Shown here one piece after another: positions 45,486 to 54,652 of a stretch of 64,000 bases of DNA. The first letter of the stretch is position 1. Every line of letters starts with the position of its first letter. The translations under genes were made by a program, and so were the position numbers. Source of the stretch: Paraherbaspirillum soli (GTDB lineage Bacteria > Pseudomonadota > Gammaproteobacteria > Burkholderiales > Burkholderiaceae_D); assembly GCF_042654985.1 (NCBI RefSeq), contig NZ_JBHSMT010000028.1, positions 124,001 through 188,000 of the forward strand. Reading direction: 5' to 3'. The notes beneath the pieces are model-generated. The model worked only from the letters and a program-made list of their open reading frames with translations, searched no databases and was not told where the DNA came from.

Positions 45486-46345
45486 GAGGTTTTCCCCAGC
45501 AAGCCGCTGGGCCGCACGATCAACACCAGCACCAGGATGCCGAAGCTGGCGACGTCGGCAAAGGTTGGGCCGATATACAAGCTGGTCAGCGACTCGACGA
45601 TCCCCAGGAACAGCCCGCCGACGATGACGCCGAGCGGGTTGTCCAGGCCGCCAATAATCGAGATGGCAAATGATTTGGCGGTGAGTGTCGCTCCGATGTA
45701 GGGATTGATTTGCGACACCGTGCCATAGAGCGCGCCGGCCGCGCCCGCCAGCGCGATGCCCAAGCCAAAGGTGATCGCGTATAGGTGACGCGGCTCGACG
45801 CCGTACAGGCGGGCTGCCGTCAGATTCTGGGCCGTGGCGCGAATCGCCCGGCCGAGCCGCGTGTGCAGCAAAAACAGCCACATGCCGACCGTCAGCACGA
45901 TCGCGACGCAAAATGCACCCAGCCGCGCCACCGGCAACACCACCGTTCCCCAGGTCAAGCTGTTGCCCGCATAGGATGGATTGATGGTGCGGAAATCCGC
46001 GGAAAACACCAGTTGCGCTAGATAGGTCAACACCACCTCCAGCCCGAAAGTAATCAACAACGTGTTAAACATCGGCCCCCTGATCACCAAGTTCAGCAAG
46101 CCGCGTTGCAGCCCGTAGCCCAAGGCGAACATGGCGGCGGCGGTGATCGGCAATCCCAGAAACGGGTCGATCCCGGCGTAAGTGTAGAGGTGCCACGCGG
46201 CGTAAGCGCCCAGCATGATGAAGGCGCCATGCGCCAGGTTGACGATGTTGAGCACACCCCAGACCAAGGCCAGGCCGAGCGCCATGACCGCGTACAGCCC
46301 GCCAAGTAAAGCGCCGTTGATGAGAATTTGTGCCAGCAGGTTCAC
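45482..46345 (-). CDS. livH: Branched-chain amino acid-type ABC permease LivH
   Basis: 287 residues, hydrophobic with about eight membrane helices. The N-terminus LLAQILINGALLGGLYAVMA and the ALVWGVLNIVNLAHGAF segment are classic LivH features, as is the cytoplasmic RLGRAIRATAQN loop that contacts the ATPase. It follows livK by 24 nt and overlaps livM by 4 nt. Confidence 0.95.
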   Translation of the reverse strand: MNLLAQILINGALLGGLYAVMALGLALVWGVLNIVNLAHGAFIMLGAYAAWHLYTYAGIDPFLGLPITAAAMFALGYGLQRGLLNLVIRGPMFNTLLITFGLEVVLTYLAQLVFSADFRTINPSYAGNSLTWGTVVLPVARLGAFCVAIVLTVGMWLFLLHTRLGRAIRATAQNLTAARLYGVEPRHLYAITFGLGIALAGAAGALYGTVSQINPYIGATLTAKSFAISIIGGLDNPLGVIVGGLFLGIVESLTSLYIGPTFADVASFGILVLVLIVRPSGLLGKTS

Positions 46346-46369
46346 CAGAAGTCCCGATCTGCCGGCGGC

Positions 46370-47581
46370 TTAACGCGCGTTCCAGGCCGGCATCGGATAC
46401 TTCGGTTGTGTGACAAAGCCCTTGGCGCCGTAGATTTCTGCCAGGCTACCGCCCTGCACCTGGATCACCACCTGCGGCATTTCGATCTGCCCTTGAGCAT
46501 TGAATGCGATCGGGCCGTACAGGCTGTTGAATCTGACCTTGGCCAGTGCATCGCGCACCTTCTGCGGATCGGCGCTGCCGGCGTCCTCCATTGCCTGTGC
46601 CAGCGCTTCTACGTCGGCGACGCCCGAGGCCGCGTGGTAATCAGGCTCATAGCCGAATCTGGCCTGGTACTCCTTGGCGAACTGTTGCGCATCCCCGAAC
46701 CAGCGGTCTTTCAGGGCCGGGGTCGGCAGCCACGGCGTCATGCCGAACGCGTAGTCGGCATCCTTGCCCAGCGCTTTGCGGAAGTCTTCACTGGGCACGC
46801 CCACCGTAAACGCGTACAGCTTGGGCGCTACCGCCAGGCTTTTGGCCTGACGCACGAAATTCAGGATCTCGGTCTCGTGGCCGGCCACCAGCACGGCATC
46901 GACGTTTTTGCTCTTGATCTGCGCAAGCAAAGAGCTGAAGTCGGTGGCGTTCGTGCTGTAGCGCTCATCCATGACCAGATTCGCCCCGGCCAGCTGCAAC
47001 TTGGGGCGCGTGCCGTCCGCCACCGATACATCGAAGGCATCGTCTGCATATAGCAAGGCCACTGATTTTGGCGCCGGATTGAGCGCCTTGAGCATATCGA
47101 CCGTGCTGTCGAAGTAATTGCTGGCCGGCGCCAGCGTGCCGAAAATGTAGTTGAATTTGCGTGCAAAGATCTGATCCGAGGCGCCGCCGCCCTGCACCAT
47201 CGGCACCTTGTATTTTTCCGAAACGGTCGAGTCGGCCAGCGCGAAATTGCTGGCGAATGGACCCAGCAGCAGGTTGACCTTGTCTTGCGTCACCAACTGG
47301 GTGTATTGGCGCACGCTCAGATTGACGTCGGATTGGTTGTCATACAGTTTGAGTGCCAGTTTGTGCCACCGAGCGCCAATCTTTACGCCGCCTGCGGCGT
47401 TGATTTTGTCGATCGCGAGTTGATACGCGTCGCGGTAATAGCGGCCGGTGTTGGCGACCGGACCGGTCAATTGCACCGAGGCGCCCAGCACGACATCCTG
47501 GGCCAGTGCGGCGCCTGCGGGCGCACAAGCGATGAAGACAGTGAGCAGGCCAGCTAGCAGAGCAGAACGGCTGAGCGACAT
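46370..47581 (-). CDS. livK: Periplasmic substrate-binding protein of the Liv-type ABC importer (LivK-like)
   Basis: 403 residues with a signal peptide (about 1-27, ...AGAALAQ) and a type I periplasmic-binding fold. The mature start LGASVQLTGPVANTGRYYRD and the PVANxG loop are typical of the LivJ/LivK/AmiC-like group. The sequence does not reveal the ligand; amino acids, urea, short amides and aromatic compounds are all handled by this group. First gene of livKHMGF. The roughly 107-bp gap upstream, towards regA, should hold the promoter. Confidence 0.9.
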   Translation of the reverse strand: MSLSRSALLAGLLTVFIACAPAGAALAQDVVLGASVQLTGPVANTGRYYRDAYQLAIDKINAAGGVKIGARWHKLALKLYDNQSDVNLSVRQYTQLVTQDKVNLLLGPFASNFALADSTVSEKYKVPMVQGGGASDQIFARKFNYIFGTLAPASNYFDSTVDMLKALNPAPKSVALLYADDAFDVSVADGTRPKLQLAGANLVMDERYSTNATDFSSLLAQIKSKNVDAVLVAGHETEILNFVRQAKSLAVAPKLYAFTVGVPSEDFRKALGKDADYAFGMTPWLPTPALKDRWFGDAQQFAKEYQARFGYEPDYHAASGVADVEALAQAMEDAGSADPQKVRDALAKVRFNSLYGPIAFNAQGQIEMPQVVIQVQGGSLAEIYGAKGFVTQPKYPMPAWNAR

Positions 47582-47688
47582 GATATGTGCCTTCCAACAA
47601 GGGTTGCGACAAAAGCTGCGACTCAGGACACTGGATTGAGTTTAGTCGTGCGATTACCCGGATGCAAATCAGTCAACCGCGCCTGTCA

Positions 47689-48225
47689 CTATTTGATGCG
47701 CTGCTTTTCCAGCTTGCGCGCCAGCGTGCGCCTGTGCATGCCCAAGCGGCGCGCCGTCTCGGAAATATTGAAGCCGGTCTCCACCAGCACTTCGTGAATG
47801 CGTTCCCATTCGAGGGTCTTGATCGAGGTCGACCGGTTGGTCAACTCGACCTCGGCAACCCCGGCGACGTGGCCGAAGGCCGCTTCGATATCGTCGGTAT
47901 TGGATGGCTTGGCCAGATATTGGCAAGCGCCGAGTTTGATGGCCTCAACCGCCGTGGCGATGCTGGCGAAACCGGTCAGCACCACGATCAGCATCGCCGG
48001 ATCATGCTTGTGCAGCATTTGCACGCAGGCCAGCCCGGAGGTACTGCCGTTCAGCTTGAGATCGACCACCGCATAGCCCGGCGAATGCTGCTGCAGCTGT
48101 GCGGTGGCCTCATCCAGATTGGCCGCCAGCAAAACCGTATAGCCGCGGCGCTCGAATGAGCGACTAAGCGTGCGGGCGAAAGCCGCATCGTCTTCAATGA
48201 TCAGCAGCAGGCGGTCAGGCGGCAT
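47689..48225 (-). CDS. regA: Redox response regulator, RegA/PrrA/ActR family
   Basis: 178 residues. The receiver domain has the acidic pair IIEDD near residue 10, a phospho-Asp in YAVVDLKL near 53, the Thr in VLTGFASI and the Lys in YLAKPSN. A short linker leads to a Fis-type helix-turn-helix (FNISETARRLGMHRRTLARKL), as in RegA/PrrA. Family members control respiration and redox-responsive genes after phosphorylation by RegB. The start overlaps the regB stop by 11 nt. It is the last gene of the cyo-SURF1-regBA block, so the oxidase and its probable regulator appear to share a transcript. Confidence 0.92.
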   Translation of the reverse strand: MPPDRLLLIIEDDAAFARTLSRSFERRGYTVLLAANLDEATAQLQQHSPGYAVVDLKLNGSTSGLACVQMLHKHDPAMLIVVLTGFASIATAVEAIKLGACQYLAKPSNTDDIEAAFGHVAGVAEVELTNRSTSIKTLEWERIHEVLVETGFNISETARRLGMHRRTLARKLEKQRIK

Positions 48226-49564
48226 GCGGTTGATCCTCTTCCAGACTGATTGCCGCCAGCGGCAGCGTAAGTTGTACTGCCGCCCCGCCCTGCTCCCGAT
48301 TGCTGGCCGTCACCGTGCCGCCCAGTTTGCGTGCGACATTGACGACGAAGAACAGTCCCAAGCCGCCGCCCGGGCGGCCCTTGCTGGATTGATATGGCTT
48401 GCCTAATTGGGTCAGCATCGCGGGCACGAAACCGGGGCCGGCGTCCGTCACCAACAAAATCAGCGAATCGGCTTCGCGCGTCGCCTCCAGGCTCAGCCAT
48501 TGCGGCGAAGCTTCGAGCGCATTGTCCAGCACATTGCAGATCATCTGTTTGAGAGCGGAATCGAACACCACAGGGATGTCCTGTTCAATCCGATTTTCAT
48601 AGGCGAACGAGATCACCGGCCGAGTGGTGCGCCAATCTTTAGCCAGATCGTCCAGAAACGTGTTGATGGTGGTTTTCACCGACGATTCGCCGCGCGCCTC
48701 GCCTGCCGACAGCAGGATGCCGCTGACGATGCTCTTGCAGCGCTGCAGCTGGGCCTGCATTTCGCCGATTTCCTCCTGTAATTCGGGATTCTTGCTGAAT
48801 TCGGGCATCCGCCGCCAGTCGCCCAGGATCACGGAAAGGGTCGCCAGCGGGGTGCCGAGTTCATGCGCGGCGCCCGATGCCAGCAGGCCCATGCGCACGA
48901 TGTGATCTTCCTCGGCCGCGCGTTGGCGCAGGGCGGCAAGTTGAGCGTCGCCCGTACGCAGATTGCGGCCGATACGGGTGATCGAAATCACCAGTAAAGC
49001 GGCATCGAGCGCAAAGCAAATCAGCATGCCTTCGATATATAAATTGGACAAGCTATTGCCATGGTCGGCCGGCAGCGCCAGCGGCACGGAAAATTGGGAT
49101 AAGCCAGCCAGGCAGACACTGGTGATGCCGACGATAGTCCAGGTCGACCAGGCTTCGAGCAGCACGGCGCTCAGAATCACCTGCAGCAGATAGAGGAATG
49201 CGAAAGGATTGGTGGTGCCGCCGCTGAAATACAACTGCAGCGTCAATGTGACCACATCCACCAGTAGCGCAAAAAACAACTCGCCGTTGGTCACCACGCG
49301 ACGTTCGTGCCAGCGCAGATGGCTGGCGATGTTGAATGCAATCAGGCAGGCCAGCACCTTCAGCATGTGCGGCAACGGAAGCTGAATGCCGAAACCGAGG
49401 ATTACGATGGAGATAGTTGTGATCTGGCCAAGGACGGCGATCCAGCGCAGTTGAATCAGTTGCAGCATGTTCTTGTGGCCGGCAGCGTTTTCAACGCCCG
49501 TAGCTGCTGCCGATGTTTCTTTCAGGTCTTCTGTATTTGCAAGAATTTCAATTTTGCCTGCCAT
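48215..49564 (-). CDS. regB: Redox-sensing membrane histidine kinase, RegB/PrrB family
   Basis: 449 residues from the ATG at 49564 (AGGA 8 nt upstream; an in-frame ATG 24 nt earlier is less likely). An N-terminal membrane domain has about six helices and contains the RegB quinone-sensing signature GGTTNPF near residue 114. The H-box ASGAAHELGTPLA carries the phosphorylated His near 235. A Cys in LQRCKSIV near 275 lies where I expect the redox-active Cys of the family. ATP-binding motifs are NVLDNALEASP (N-box), VTDAGPGF (G1) and GGGLGLFFV (G2). It should read the quinone/redox state set by the oxidase encoded just upstream. It overlaps the SURF1 gene by 17 nt and regA by 11 nt. Confidence 0.92.
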   Translation of the reverse strand: MAGKIEILANTEDLKETSAAATGVENAAGHKNMLQLIQLRWIAVLGQITTISIVILGFGIQLPLPHMLKVLACLIAFNIASHLRWHERRVVTNGELFFALLVDVVTLTLQLYFSGGTTNPFAFLYLLQVILSAVLLEAWSTWTIVGITSVCLAGLSQFSVPLALPADHGNSLSNLYIEGMLICFALDAALLVISITRIGRNLRTGDAQLAALRQRAAEEDHIVRMGLLASGAAHELGTPLATLSVILGDWRRMPEFSKNPELQEEIGEMQAQLQRCKSIVSGILLSAGEARGESSVKTTINTFLDDLAKDWRTTRPVISFAYENRIEQDIPVVFDSALKQMICNVLDNALEASPQWLSLEATREADSLILLVTDAGPGFVPAMLTQLGKPYQSSKGRPGGGLGLFFVVNVARKLGGTVTASNREQGGAAVQLTLPLAAISLEEDQPHAA

Positions 49565-50363
49565 CTTCACTTTCCTGGTCAATACCATTAACTCTGGTGT
49601 CGGCGCCGCGACGCCGCGAGCGGCGCTCCTCGCGCACGACCCAGAAGCAGGCGCCCGCCACCATCAAGGCGAGAGCATACCAAGTAAGAGCATAAACCAA
49701 GTGGTTGTTGTGAAAGGCAATCACGGTCAAACCGCCGATCGGGTGAGTGCTCGGGCTGGCTACGACTGCGCCGTCCACAGGCGCTTTTGCCGCGTCCGCA
49801 TCCACAAAGTAAGGCGCAACCTGGGACAGGCCACGCGCCGCGGCAATCGCTTGAACGTCGCGCGAGTACCAGCGATCAGCGGCAGGATCGTTGCTGCGCA
49901 GGTAACCGCCGCCGGGCTCGCTGATGCGCAGCAGTCCGGTAACCACGGCAACGCTGAACCCAGCGCTCTCGACCCGCTCGCGTTCCTTGGTTGTAACAAA
50001 TCCACGGTTGACCAGCACCACGCTGCCGTCCGCCGTGAGAAGCGGCGTCATTTGCCAAAAGCCGCTGCCAAGCTCAGTCGAAGCCTGGACCTGGGTAGTG
50101 AGTTCATACAGGAAAGTACCGATCAGGCGCACATGCCGGTATTCGTCGGACTCGGCATTGATCTGCGGCCAGCTGTCGCGGCCGGGGGCGGCAACGGCTG
50201 GAGCGTGTACCCGTTGCTCCACCCGTGCTATCAGGTCAAGTTTCCATTGCAGGCGCTTGAGCTGCCAGGTGCCAAGTGCAAAAAAACCTGTAAAAACCAG
50301 CGCCGCGCAGACCATCAGCGCGAGCCGCGTGGCCGCGGAGCGGGGACGCGGCGCTGGGATCAT
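49548..50363 (-). CDS. surf1: SURF1 family oxidase assembly protein
   Basis: 271 residues with the SURF1 layout: one N-terminal membrane helix (ALVFTGFFALGTWQLKRLQWK, including the conserved GxWQxxRxxWK pattern), a periplasmic domain with RGFV in VLVNRGFVTT, and a second helix near the C-terminus (FHNNHLVYALTWYALA, the conserved NxHxxYAxxWxxxA). It assists heme insertion into heme-copper oxidase subunit I. Here it is embedded in a bo3 quinol oxidase operon rather than a cytochrome c oxidase operon, matching the quinol-oxidase-specific SURF1 type. It overlaps cyoD by 4 nt. Confidence 0.93.
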   Translation of the reverse strand: MIPAPRPRSAATRLALMVCAALVFTGFFALGTWQLKRLQWKLDLIARVEQRVHAPAVAAPGRDSWPQINAESDEYRHVRLIGTFLYELTTQVQASTELGSGFWQMTPLLTADGSVVLVNRGFVTTKERERVESAGFSVAVVTGLLRISEPGGGYLRSNDPAADRWYSRDVQAIAAARGLSQVAPYFVDADAAKAPVDGAVVASPSTHPIGGLTVIAFHNNHLVYALTWYALALMVAGACFWVVREERRSRRRGADTRVNGIDQESEDGRQN

Positions 50364-50842
50364 TGCATGTCGTGCATATTATGCATGTCGTGCATGTCAT
50401 GCATTTTCGGCATTTCATGCATCGATTCAGGCATACCCTCTTGCATTGAATCAGGCATCATGCCCGGCATCATGTTGTGATTCAGGTGGTACATCACCCA
50501 TAGCGAACCGCACAGCATGATGATCACCAGCATCACCGTAAAGATCAGCGCCAGCATCGACCAGCCGCCTTCGGATTTGGTGTTCATGTGCAGGAAATAC
50601 ACCATATGAACCACGATTTGCACGGCCGCAAAGCCAAGCAGGACCAGGCCGGTGGTGCTGGACTTGTCGAACACCTTGCCGATTACCAGCCAGAACGGAA
50701 TGGCGGTCAGGATAACTGCCAGCACGAAGCCGGTCGCATAGCTTTTGAGGCTGCCGTGGTCGGCATGCGCGTGGTGATGATCGTGGCCGCCATGATGGCC
50801 GTGTTCGGCGGCGTGAGCCGATTGTGGATGATGTGCGCTCAT
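50360..50842 (-). CDS. cyoD: Cytochrome bo3 quinol oxidase subunit IV with Met/His-rich tail
   Basis: 160 residues; E. coli CyoD is about 109. The core (about residues 30-120) has three membrane helices with the family pattern SYATGFVLAVILTAIPFWLV and VHMVYFLHMN. Two extensions are unusual. The N-terminus is His-rich (HGHHGGHDHHHAHADHG). The C-terminus of about 40 residues is dense in Met and His, ending in repeats of MHDMH, with Met-Pro-rich spacers before it. Such composition is typical of copper-binding segments, so a role in copper handling for the oxidase is possible; this is inference. The frame is open upstream, but the ATG at 50842 overlaps the cyoC stop (ATGA) and begins a sensible protein. 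Confidence 0.92.
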   Translation of the reverse strand: MSAHHPQSAHAAEHGHHGGHDHHHAHADHGSLKSYATGFVLAVILTAIPFWLVIGKVFDKSSTTGLVLLGFAAVQIVVHMVYFLHMNTKSEGGWSMLALIFTVMLVIIMLCGSLWVMYHLNHNMMPGMMPDSMQEGMPESMHEMPKMHDMHDMHNMHDMQ

Positions 50843-51474
50843 GGCAGGACTCCCATCAGGTAAACAAAGGTGAAGACGCCGATCCAGACCACGTCCAGAA
50901 AGTGCCAGAACATTGACAGGCACATCAGCCGCCGGCCGTTCTCCGGAGTCAGTCCGTGCCGGCCGAGCTGAAACATCAGCGTGACCAGCCACACGATGCC
51001 GAAGCTGACGTGCAGGCCGTGGGTGGCCACCAGGGCGAAGAACGATGTCAGGAAGCCGCTGCGCTGCGGTCCGGCGCCTTCATGGATCAGATGGATGAAT
51101 TCATAGAGTTCAAAGCCGATGAAGCAGGCCCCGAGCACGCCGGTGACGGCCAGCCAGATCAAGGTGCTGCGCAGACGTTTGCGTTGCATTTCCAGCATCG
51201 CAAAACCGTAGGTGATCGACGACAGCAACAGCAATGAGGTGTTCAGCGCCACCAGCGGCAGATCGAACAGCTCGGCGCCGGTCGGGCCTCCGGCATAGTT
51301 GCGGCCCAGCACTGCGTAGGTCGCAAACAGGCAAGCAAAAATGAGACAGTCGCTCATCAAATACAGCCAGAAGCCGAGCAAGGTCCCGTTCTCGGGGTGA
51401 TGCTCGCGCACGTAATAGCGCGAGCTCGGATCAGCGCTCAAGGCGCTGGCGGAAGAAGTGATGATCTCAGACAT
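50839..51474 (-). CDS. cyoC: Cytochrome bo3 quinol oxidase subunit III
   Basis: 211 residues, five predicted membrane helices, matching CyoC length. Family features: LLGFWLYLMSDCLIFACLFA near the N-terminus, the FELYEFIHLIHEG loop, THGLHVSFGIVWL and a C-terminal MFWHFLDVVWIGVF. The chosen ATG at 51474 lies just inside the cyoB 3' end (8-nt overlap). Upstream codons in the same frame read as non-protein sequence overlapping cyoB. Structural subunit of the proton-pumping quinol oxidase. Confidence 0.95.
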   Translation of the reverse strand: MSEIITSSASALSADPSSRYYVREHHPENGTLLGFWLYLMSDCLIFACLFATYAVLGRNYAGGPTGAELFDLPLVALNTSLLLLSSITYGFAMLEMQRKRLRSTLIWLAVTGVLGACFIGFELYEFIHLIHEGAGPQRSGFLTSFFALVATHGLHVSFGIVWLVTLMFQLGRHGLTPENGRRLMCLSMFWHFLDVVWIGVFTFVYLMGVLP

Positions 51475-53470
51475 GGCTAGCCAGCAAGCGTGTGCGTTCA
51501 CCCTCGGTACGGACGACTTCGTCCGCCGAGATGTAGTAATCGCGGTTGTAGTTGAAGGTGTGGATGATGATTGCAGCGAGCATCGCAACAAAGCCGACGC
51601 CGGCCAACAGCCACATTTGCCAGATCAGGGCAAAACCGCAGACCGCACTGAGTCCGGCGATGATGAATCCGGCAGCCGTGTTCTTCGGCATGTGGATTGC
51701 GGTAAAGCCCTGTTGCGGCCGGGTGTAATTGTTGTTCTTCATGTCAGCCCAGGCATCGTTGTCGTGCACTACCGGCGTGAACGCGAAGTTGTAGTCCGGC
51801 GGCGGCGAAGATGTAGCCCATTCCAAGGTACGGCCGCCCCAAGGATCGCCGCTGGTATCGCGCAGCGCATCGCGACGGCGATAGCTGACGATCAGTTGCA
51901 CGACGAACGAGCCGATCCCAAGCGCGACCAGCACGGCGCCGAAGGCGGCGATCACGAACCAGATTTGCAATGACGGATCTTCGAAATGGCTGACGCGTCG
52001 CGTCACGCCCATCAAGCCAAGTACGTACAGCGGCATGAAGGCCAGGTAGAAGCCGATGGTCCAGAACCAGAAGCAGCACTTGCCCCAGAAGTCATCGAGC
52101 TTGTATCCGAAGGCTTTCGGGAACCAGTAATTAATGCCTGCGAACATGCCGAACAGCACGCCGCCGATAATCACGTTATGGAAGTGCGCGATCAGGAACA
52201 GGCTGTTGTGCAGCACGAAGTCGGCCGGTGGCACCGCCAGCAGCACGCCCGTCATGCCGCCGATCACGAAAGTGATCATGAAGCCGATGGTCCACAGCAT
52301 CGGCAATTCGAACCGAATGCGGCCGCGATACATGGTAAACAGCCAGTTGAAAATTTTGGCGCCGGTCGGGATCGAGATGATCATGGTCGTGATGCCGAAG
52401 AACGAATTGACGCTGGCACCGGAGCCCATGGTGAAGAAGTGATGCAGCCACACCAGGTAAGACAGGATCGTGATGACCACGGTGGCGTACACCATCGAGG
52501 TATAACCGAACAGCCGCTTGCTGCAGAACGTCGAGACGACTTCGGAGAAGATGCCGAAGGCCGGCAGAATCAGGATGTACACCTCAGGATGACCCCAGAT
52601 CCAGATCAGGTTGACATACATCATGGCGTTGCCGCCCAGGTCGTTGGTAAAGAAGTTGGTTCCAACCATGCGGTCCAGCGACAACATGCCGAGCACGGCG
52701 GTCAGCACCGGGAAGGCAGCCACGATCAGCACGTTGGTGCACAAGGCGGTCCAGGTGAACACCGGCATCTTCATCATGGTCATGCCCGGCGCGCGCATCT
52801 TGACGATGGTCGCGATCAGGTTGATGCCGGACAGCAGGGTACCTACCCCGGCAATCTGCAATGACCAGATGTAGTAGTCGACCCCCACGTCCGGGCTGGC
52901 GAGAATGCCCGACAGCGGCGGATAAGCCAGCCAACCGGTGCGCGCGAACTCGCCGACGAACAAGGACACCATCACCAGGCCGCCGCCGAACGTGGTCATC
53001 CAGAAGCTGAAGTTGTTCAGGAAAGGGAACGCGACGTCGCGGGCGCCGATTTGCAGCGGCACGACGTAGTTCATCAGACCGGTGACCAAAGGCATGGCGA
53101 CGAAGAAAATCATGATCACGCCGTGCGCCGTGAAGATCTGGTCGTAGTGGTGCGGCGGCAGGAAGCCGGCCGCATCGCCGAACGCGAACGCTTGCTGGGC
53201 GCGCATCATCAAGGCGTCGGCAAAGCCGCGCAGCAACATCACCAAGCCGAGGACGATGTACATGATGCCGATTTTCTTGTGGTCGATGCTGGTGAACCAG
53301 TCGCGCCACAAGGTGCCCCAGACGCGGAAATACGTCAGCGCTGCAAGCAGCGCCAGGCCGCCGATGGCCACCATGGCAAAGGTCGCCAGCAGAATCGGTT
53401 CGTGGAAGGGAATCGCATCCCAGCTTAGACGGCCGAAGATCAGCTTCGTCAAATCAATATGGTCTAGCAT
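51467..53470 (-). CDS. cyoB: Cytochrome bo3 quinol oxidase subunit I
   Basis: 667 residues. All heme-copper oxidase landmarks are visible: the low-spin heme His in TAHGVIMIFF, the CuB His and cross-linked Tyr in WGHPEVYILI, the His pair in VWLHHFFTMG, and the last heme ligands in LIAHFHNVI. The N-terminus MLDHIDLTKLIFGRLSWDAI is typical of CyoB. An in-frame codon 36 nt further upstream exists, but the ATG at 53470 has GGAAAG upstream and matches the family start. It catalyses quinol oxidation and oxygen reduction with proton pumping. Confidence 0.96.
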   Translation of the reverse strand: MLDHIDLTKLIFGRLSWDAIPFHEPILLATFAMVAIGGLALLAALTYFRVWGTLWRDWFTSIDHKKIGIMYIVLGLVMLLRGFADALMMRAQQAFAFGDAAGFLPPHHYDQIFTAHGVIMIFFVAMPLVTGLMNYVVPLQIGARDVAFPFLNNFSFWMTTFGGGLVMVSLFVGEFARTGWLAYPPLSGILASPDVGVDYYIWSLQIAGVGTLLSGINLIATIVKMRAPGMTMMKMPVFTWTALCTNVLIVAAFPVLTAVLGMLSLDRMVGTNFFTNDLGGNAMMYVNLIWIWGHPEVYILILPAFGIFSEVVSTFCSKRLFGYTSMVYATVVITILSYLVWLHHFFTMGSGASVNSFFGITTMIISIPTGAKIFNWLFTMYRGRIRFELPMLWTIGFMITFVIGGMTGVLLAVPPADFVLHNSLFLIAHFHNVIIGGVLFGMFAGINYWFPKAFGYKLDDFWGKCCFWFWTIGFYLAFMPLYVLGLMGVTRRVSHFEDPSLQIWFVIAAFGAVLVALGIGSFVVQLIVSYRRRDALRDTSGDPWGGRTLEWATSSPPPDYNFAFTPVVHDNDAWADMKNNNYTRPQQGFTAIHMPKNTAAGFIIAGLSAVCGFALIWQMWLLAGVGFVAMLAAIIIHTFNYNRDYYISADEVVRTEGERTRLLASHV

Positions 53471-53572
53471 TGTTACTTTCCGAGGAAAAGGGGAAACACG
53501 GCGCACACGGCAGCGCCATTACCTGCAGAGCGGCGCGCTGCTGGAGCCGCCGCAAGGTCTTCTCGCAGATAT

Positions 53573-54502
53573 TTACTCATGGTGTTGACCGACTTTGACG
53601 TTCATATCGGTTGCCATCATCTTGTCCATGCAAACCTGGTTGCTATCGACGCAACGATTGACGATGGCATGGTAGAGGTCGGCGTCGACCGAGCCGTAGC
53701 GGCGCACCGGCTCTCGCTGGCTGGGCTTTTCAAGCTGCAAGTAGCCGGCACGGTTCAGCGCCCCGCCGCCGGTCTTGTTCGCCTGCACCCAGCGCTCGAA
53801 GTCTGCCGAGCTCATGCCGTGGAACTTGAAGCGCATATCCGAAAATCCCGCGCCGCTGTAGTTCGCCGAGAAGCCGTCGAACTGGCCCGGACGGTTGATG
53901 ACCGCATTGAGCGAGGTCTCCATGCCCGGCATCGCGTAGATCTGGCCAGCCAGCGCCGGAATATAAAATGAGTTCATCACCGTCGACGCCGTAATCTTGA
54001 AGCGGATAGGCACATCGACCGGCGCTGCCAGCTCGTTGACGGTGGCGATCCCTTGTTCGGGATAAATGAACAGCCATTTCCAGTCCAGCGCCACTACCTC
54101 GACCGTGAGCGTCTTGGTGTCGGCAGGAATCGGGCGCGCCGCGTCCAGCCGCGACAGTTTCCGGTACGGGTCCAGCGTGTGGGTGCTGATCCAGGTCAAC
54201 AGGCCGAGGGCGATGATGATGAGTAGCGGAGCGCCCCAGATCACCAGCTCAAGTTGGGTCGAGTGATCCCAGTCAGGCTCGTAGCGCGCGGCGGTATTAT
54301 TTTTCCGATAGCGCCAGGCAAAAAGTATTGTCAATGCAATCACCGGAACGATGATCAGCAGCATTAACAGTGTAGAAACGACAATCAGGTGACCCTGCTG
54401 AGAGGCGATGTCCCCTGACGGACTCATCACCACAGTGTTACACCCGGCCAACAAAATAGCGGATAAGGGAATCAGTCCGCGACGAGCAATTGAGAAAACC
54501 AT
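53573..54502 (-). CDS. cyoA: Cytochrome bo3 quinol oxidase subunit II (lipoprotein)
   Basis: 309 residues. A signal peptide ends in the lipobox LLAGC (Cys near residue 20). Two membrane helices follow (about 40-65 and 85-105), then a cupredoxin-like periplasmic domain with the CyoA pattern VALDWKWLFIYPEQ, MNSFYIPALAGQIYAMPGM and SANYSGAGFSDMRF. CuA ligands are absent, as expected for a quinol oxidase. The C-terminus has a Cys-containing extension (VNRCVDSNQVCMDKM). First gene of the operon. The ATG at 54502 has no strong Shine-Dalgarno; a TTG 24 nt upstream in the same frame is an alternative start. The roughly 150-bp gap to the divergent MFS gene should hold both promoters. Confidence 0.94.
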   Translation of the reverse strand: MVFSIARRGLIPLSAILLAGCNTVVMSPSGDIASQQGHLIVVSTLLMLLIIVPVIALTILFAWRYRKNNTAARYEPDWDHSTQLELVIWGAPLLIIIALGLLTWISTHTLDPYRKLSRLDAARPIPADTKTLTVEVVALDWKWLFIYPEQGIATVNELAAPVDVPIRFKITASTVMNSFYIPALAGQIYAMPGMETSLNAVINRPGQFDGFSANYSGAGFSDMRFKFHGMSSADFERWVQANKTGGGALNRAGYLQLEKPSQREPVRRYGSVDADLYHAIVNRCVDSNQVCMDKMMATDMNVKVGQHHE

Positions 54503-54652
54503 GCGGCAAAAGTCCAGTCGAAGCAATTAAATCGTGCTAATGTACAACGACTGGTATGCATTGGCGATTGGACCTTTTGTCCTACCCTGACAGCAACATT
54601 GGGTGGGACTTGCAGGTTCAACGACCGAAACCCAATTTGAGACAGGATGATT

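Noticed and set aside
45486..45911. 142-codon N-terminal extension of LivM
   Set aside because: It overlaps livH, is Arg-rich and lacks membrane character. The ATG at 45485 in the ATGA overlap gives a normal LivM.
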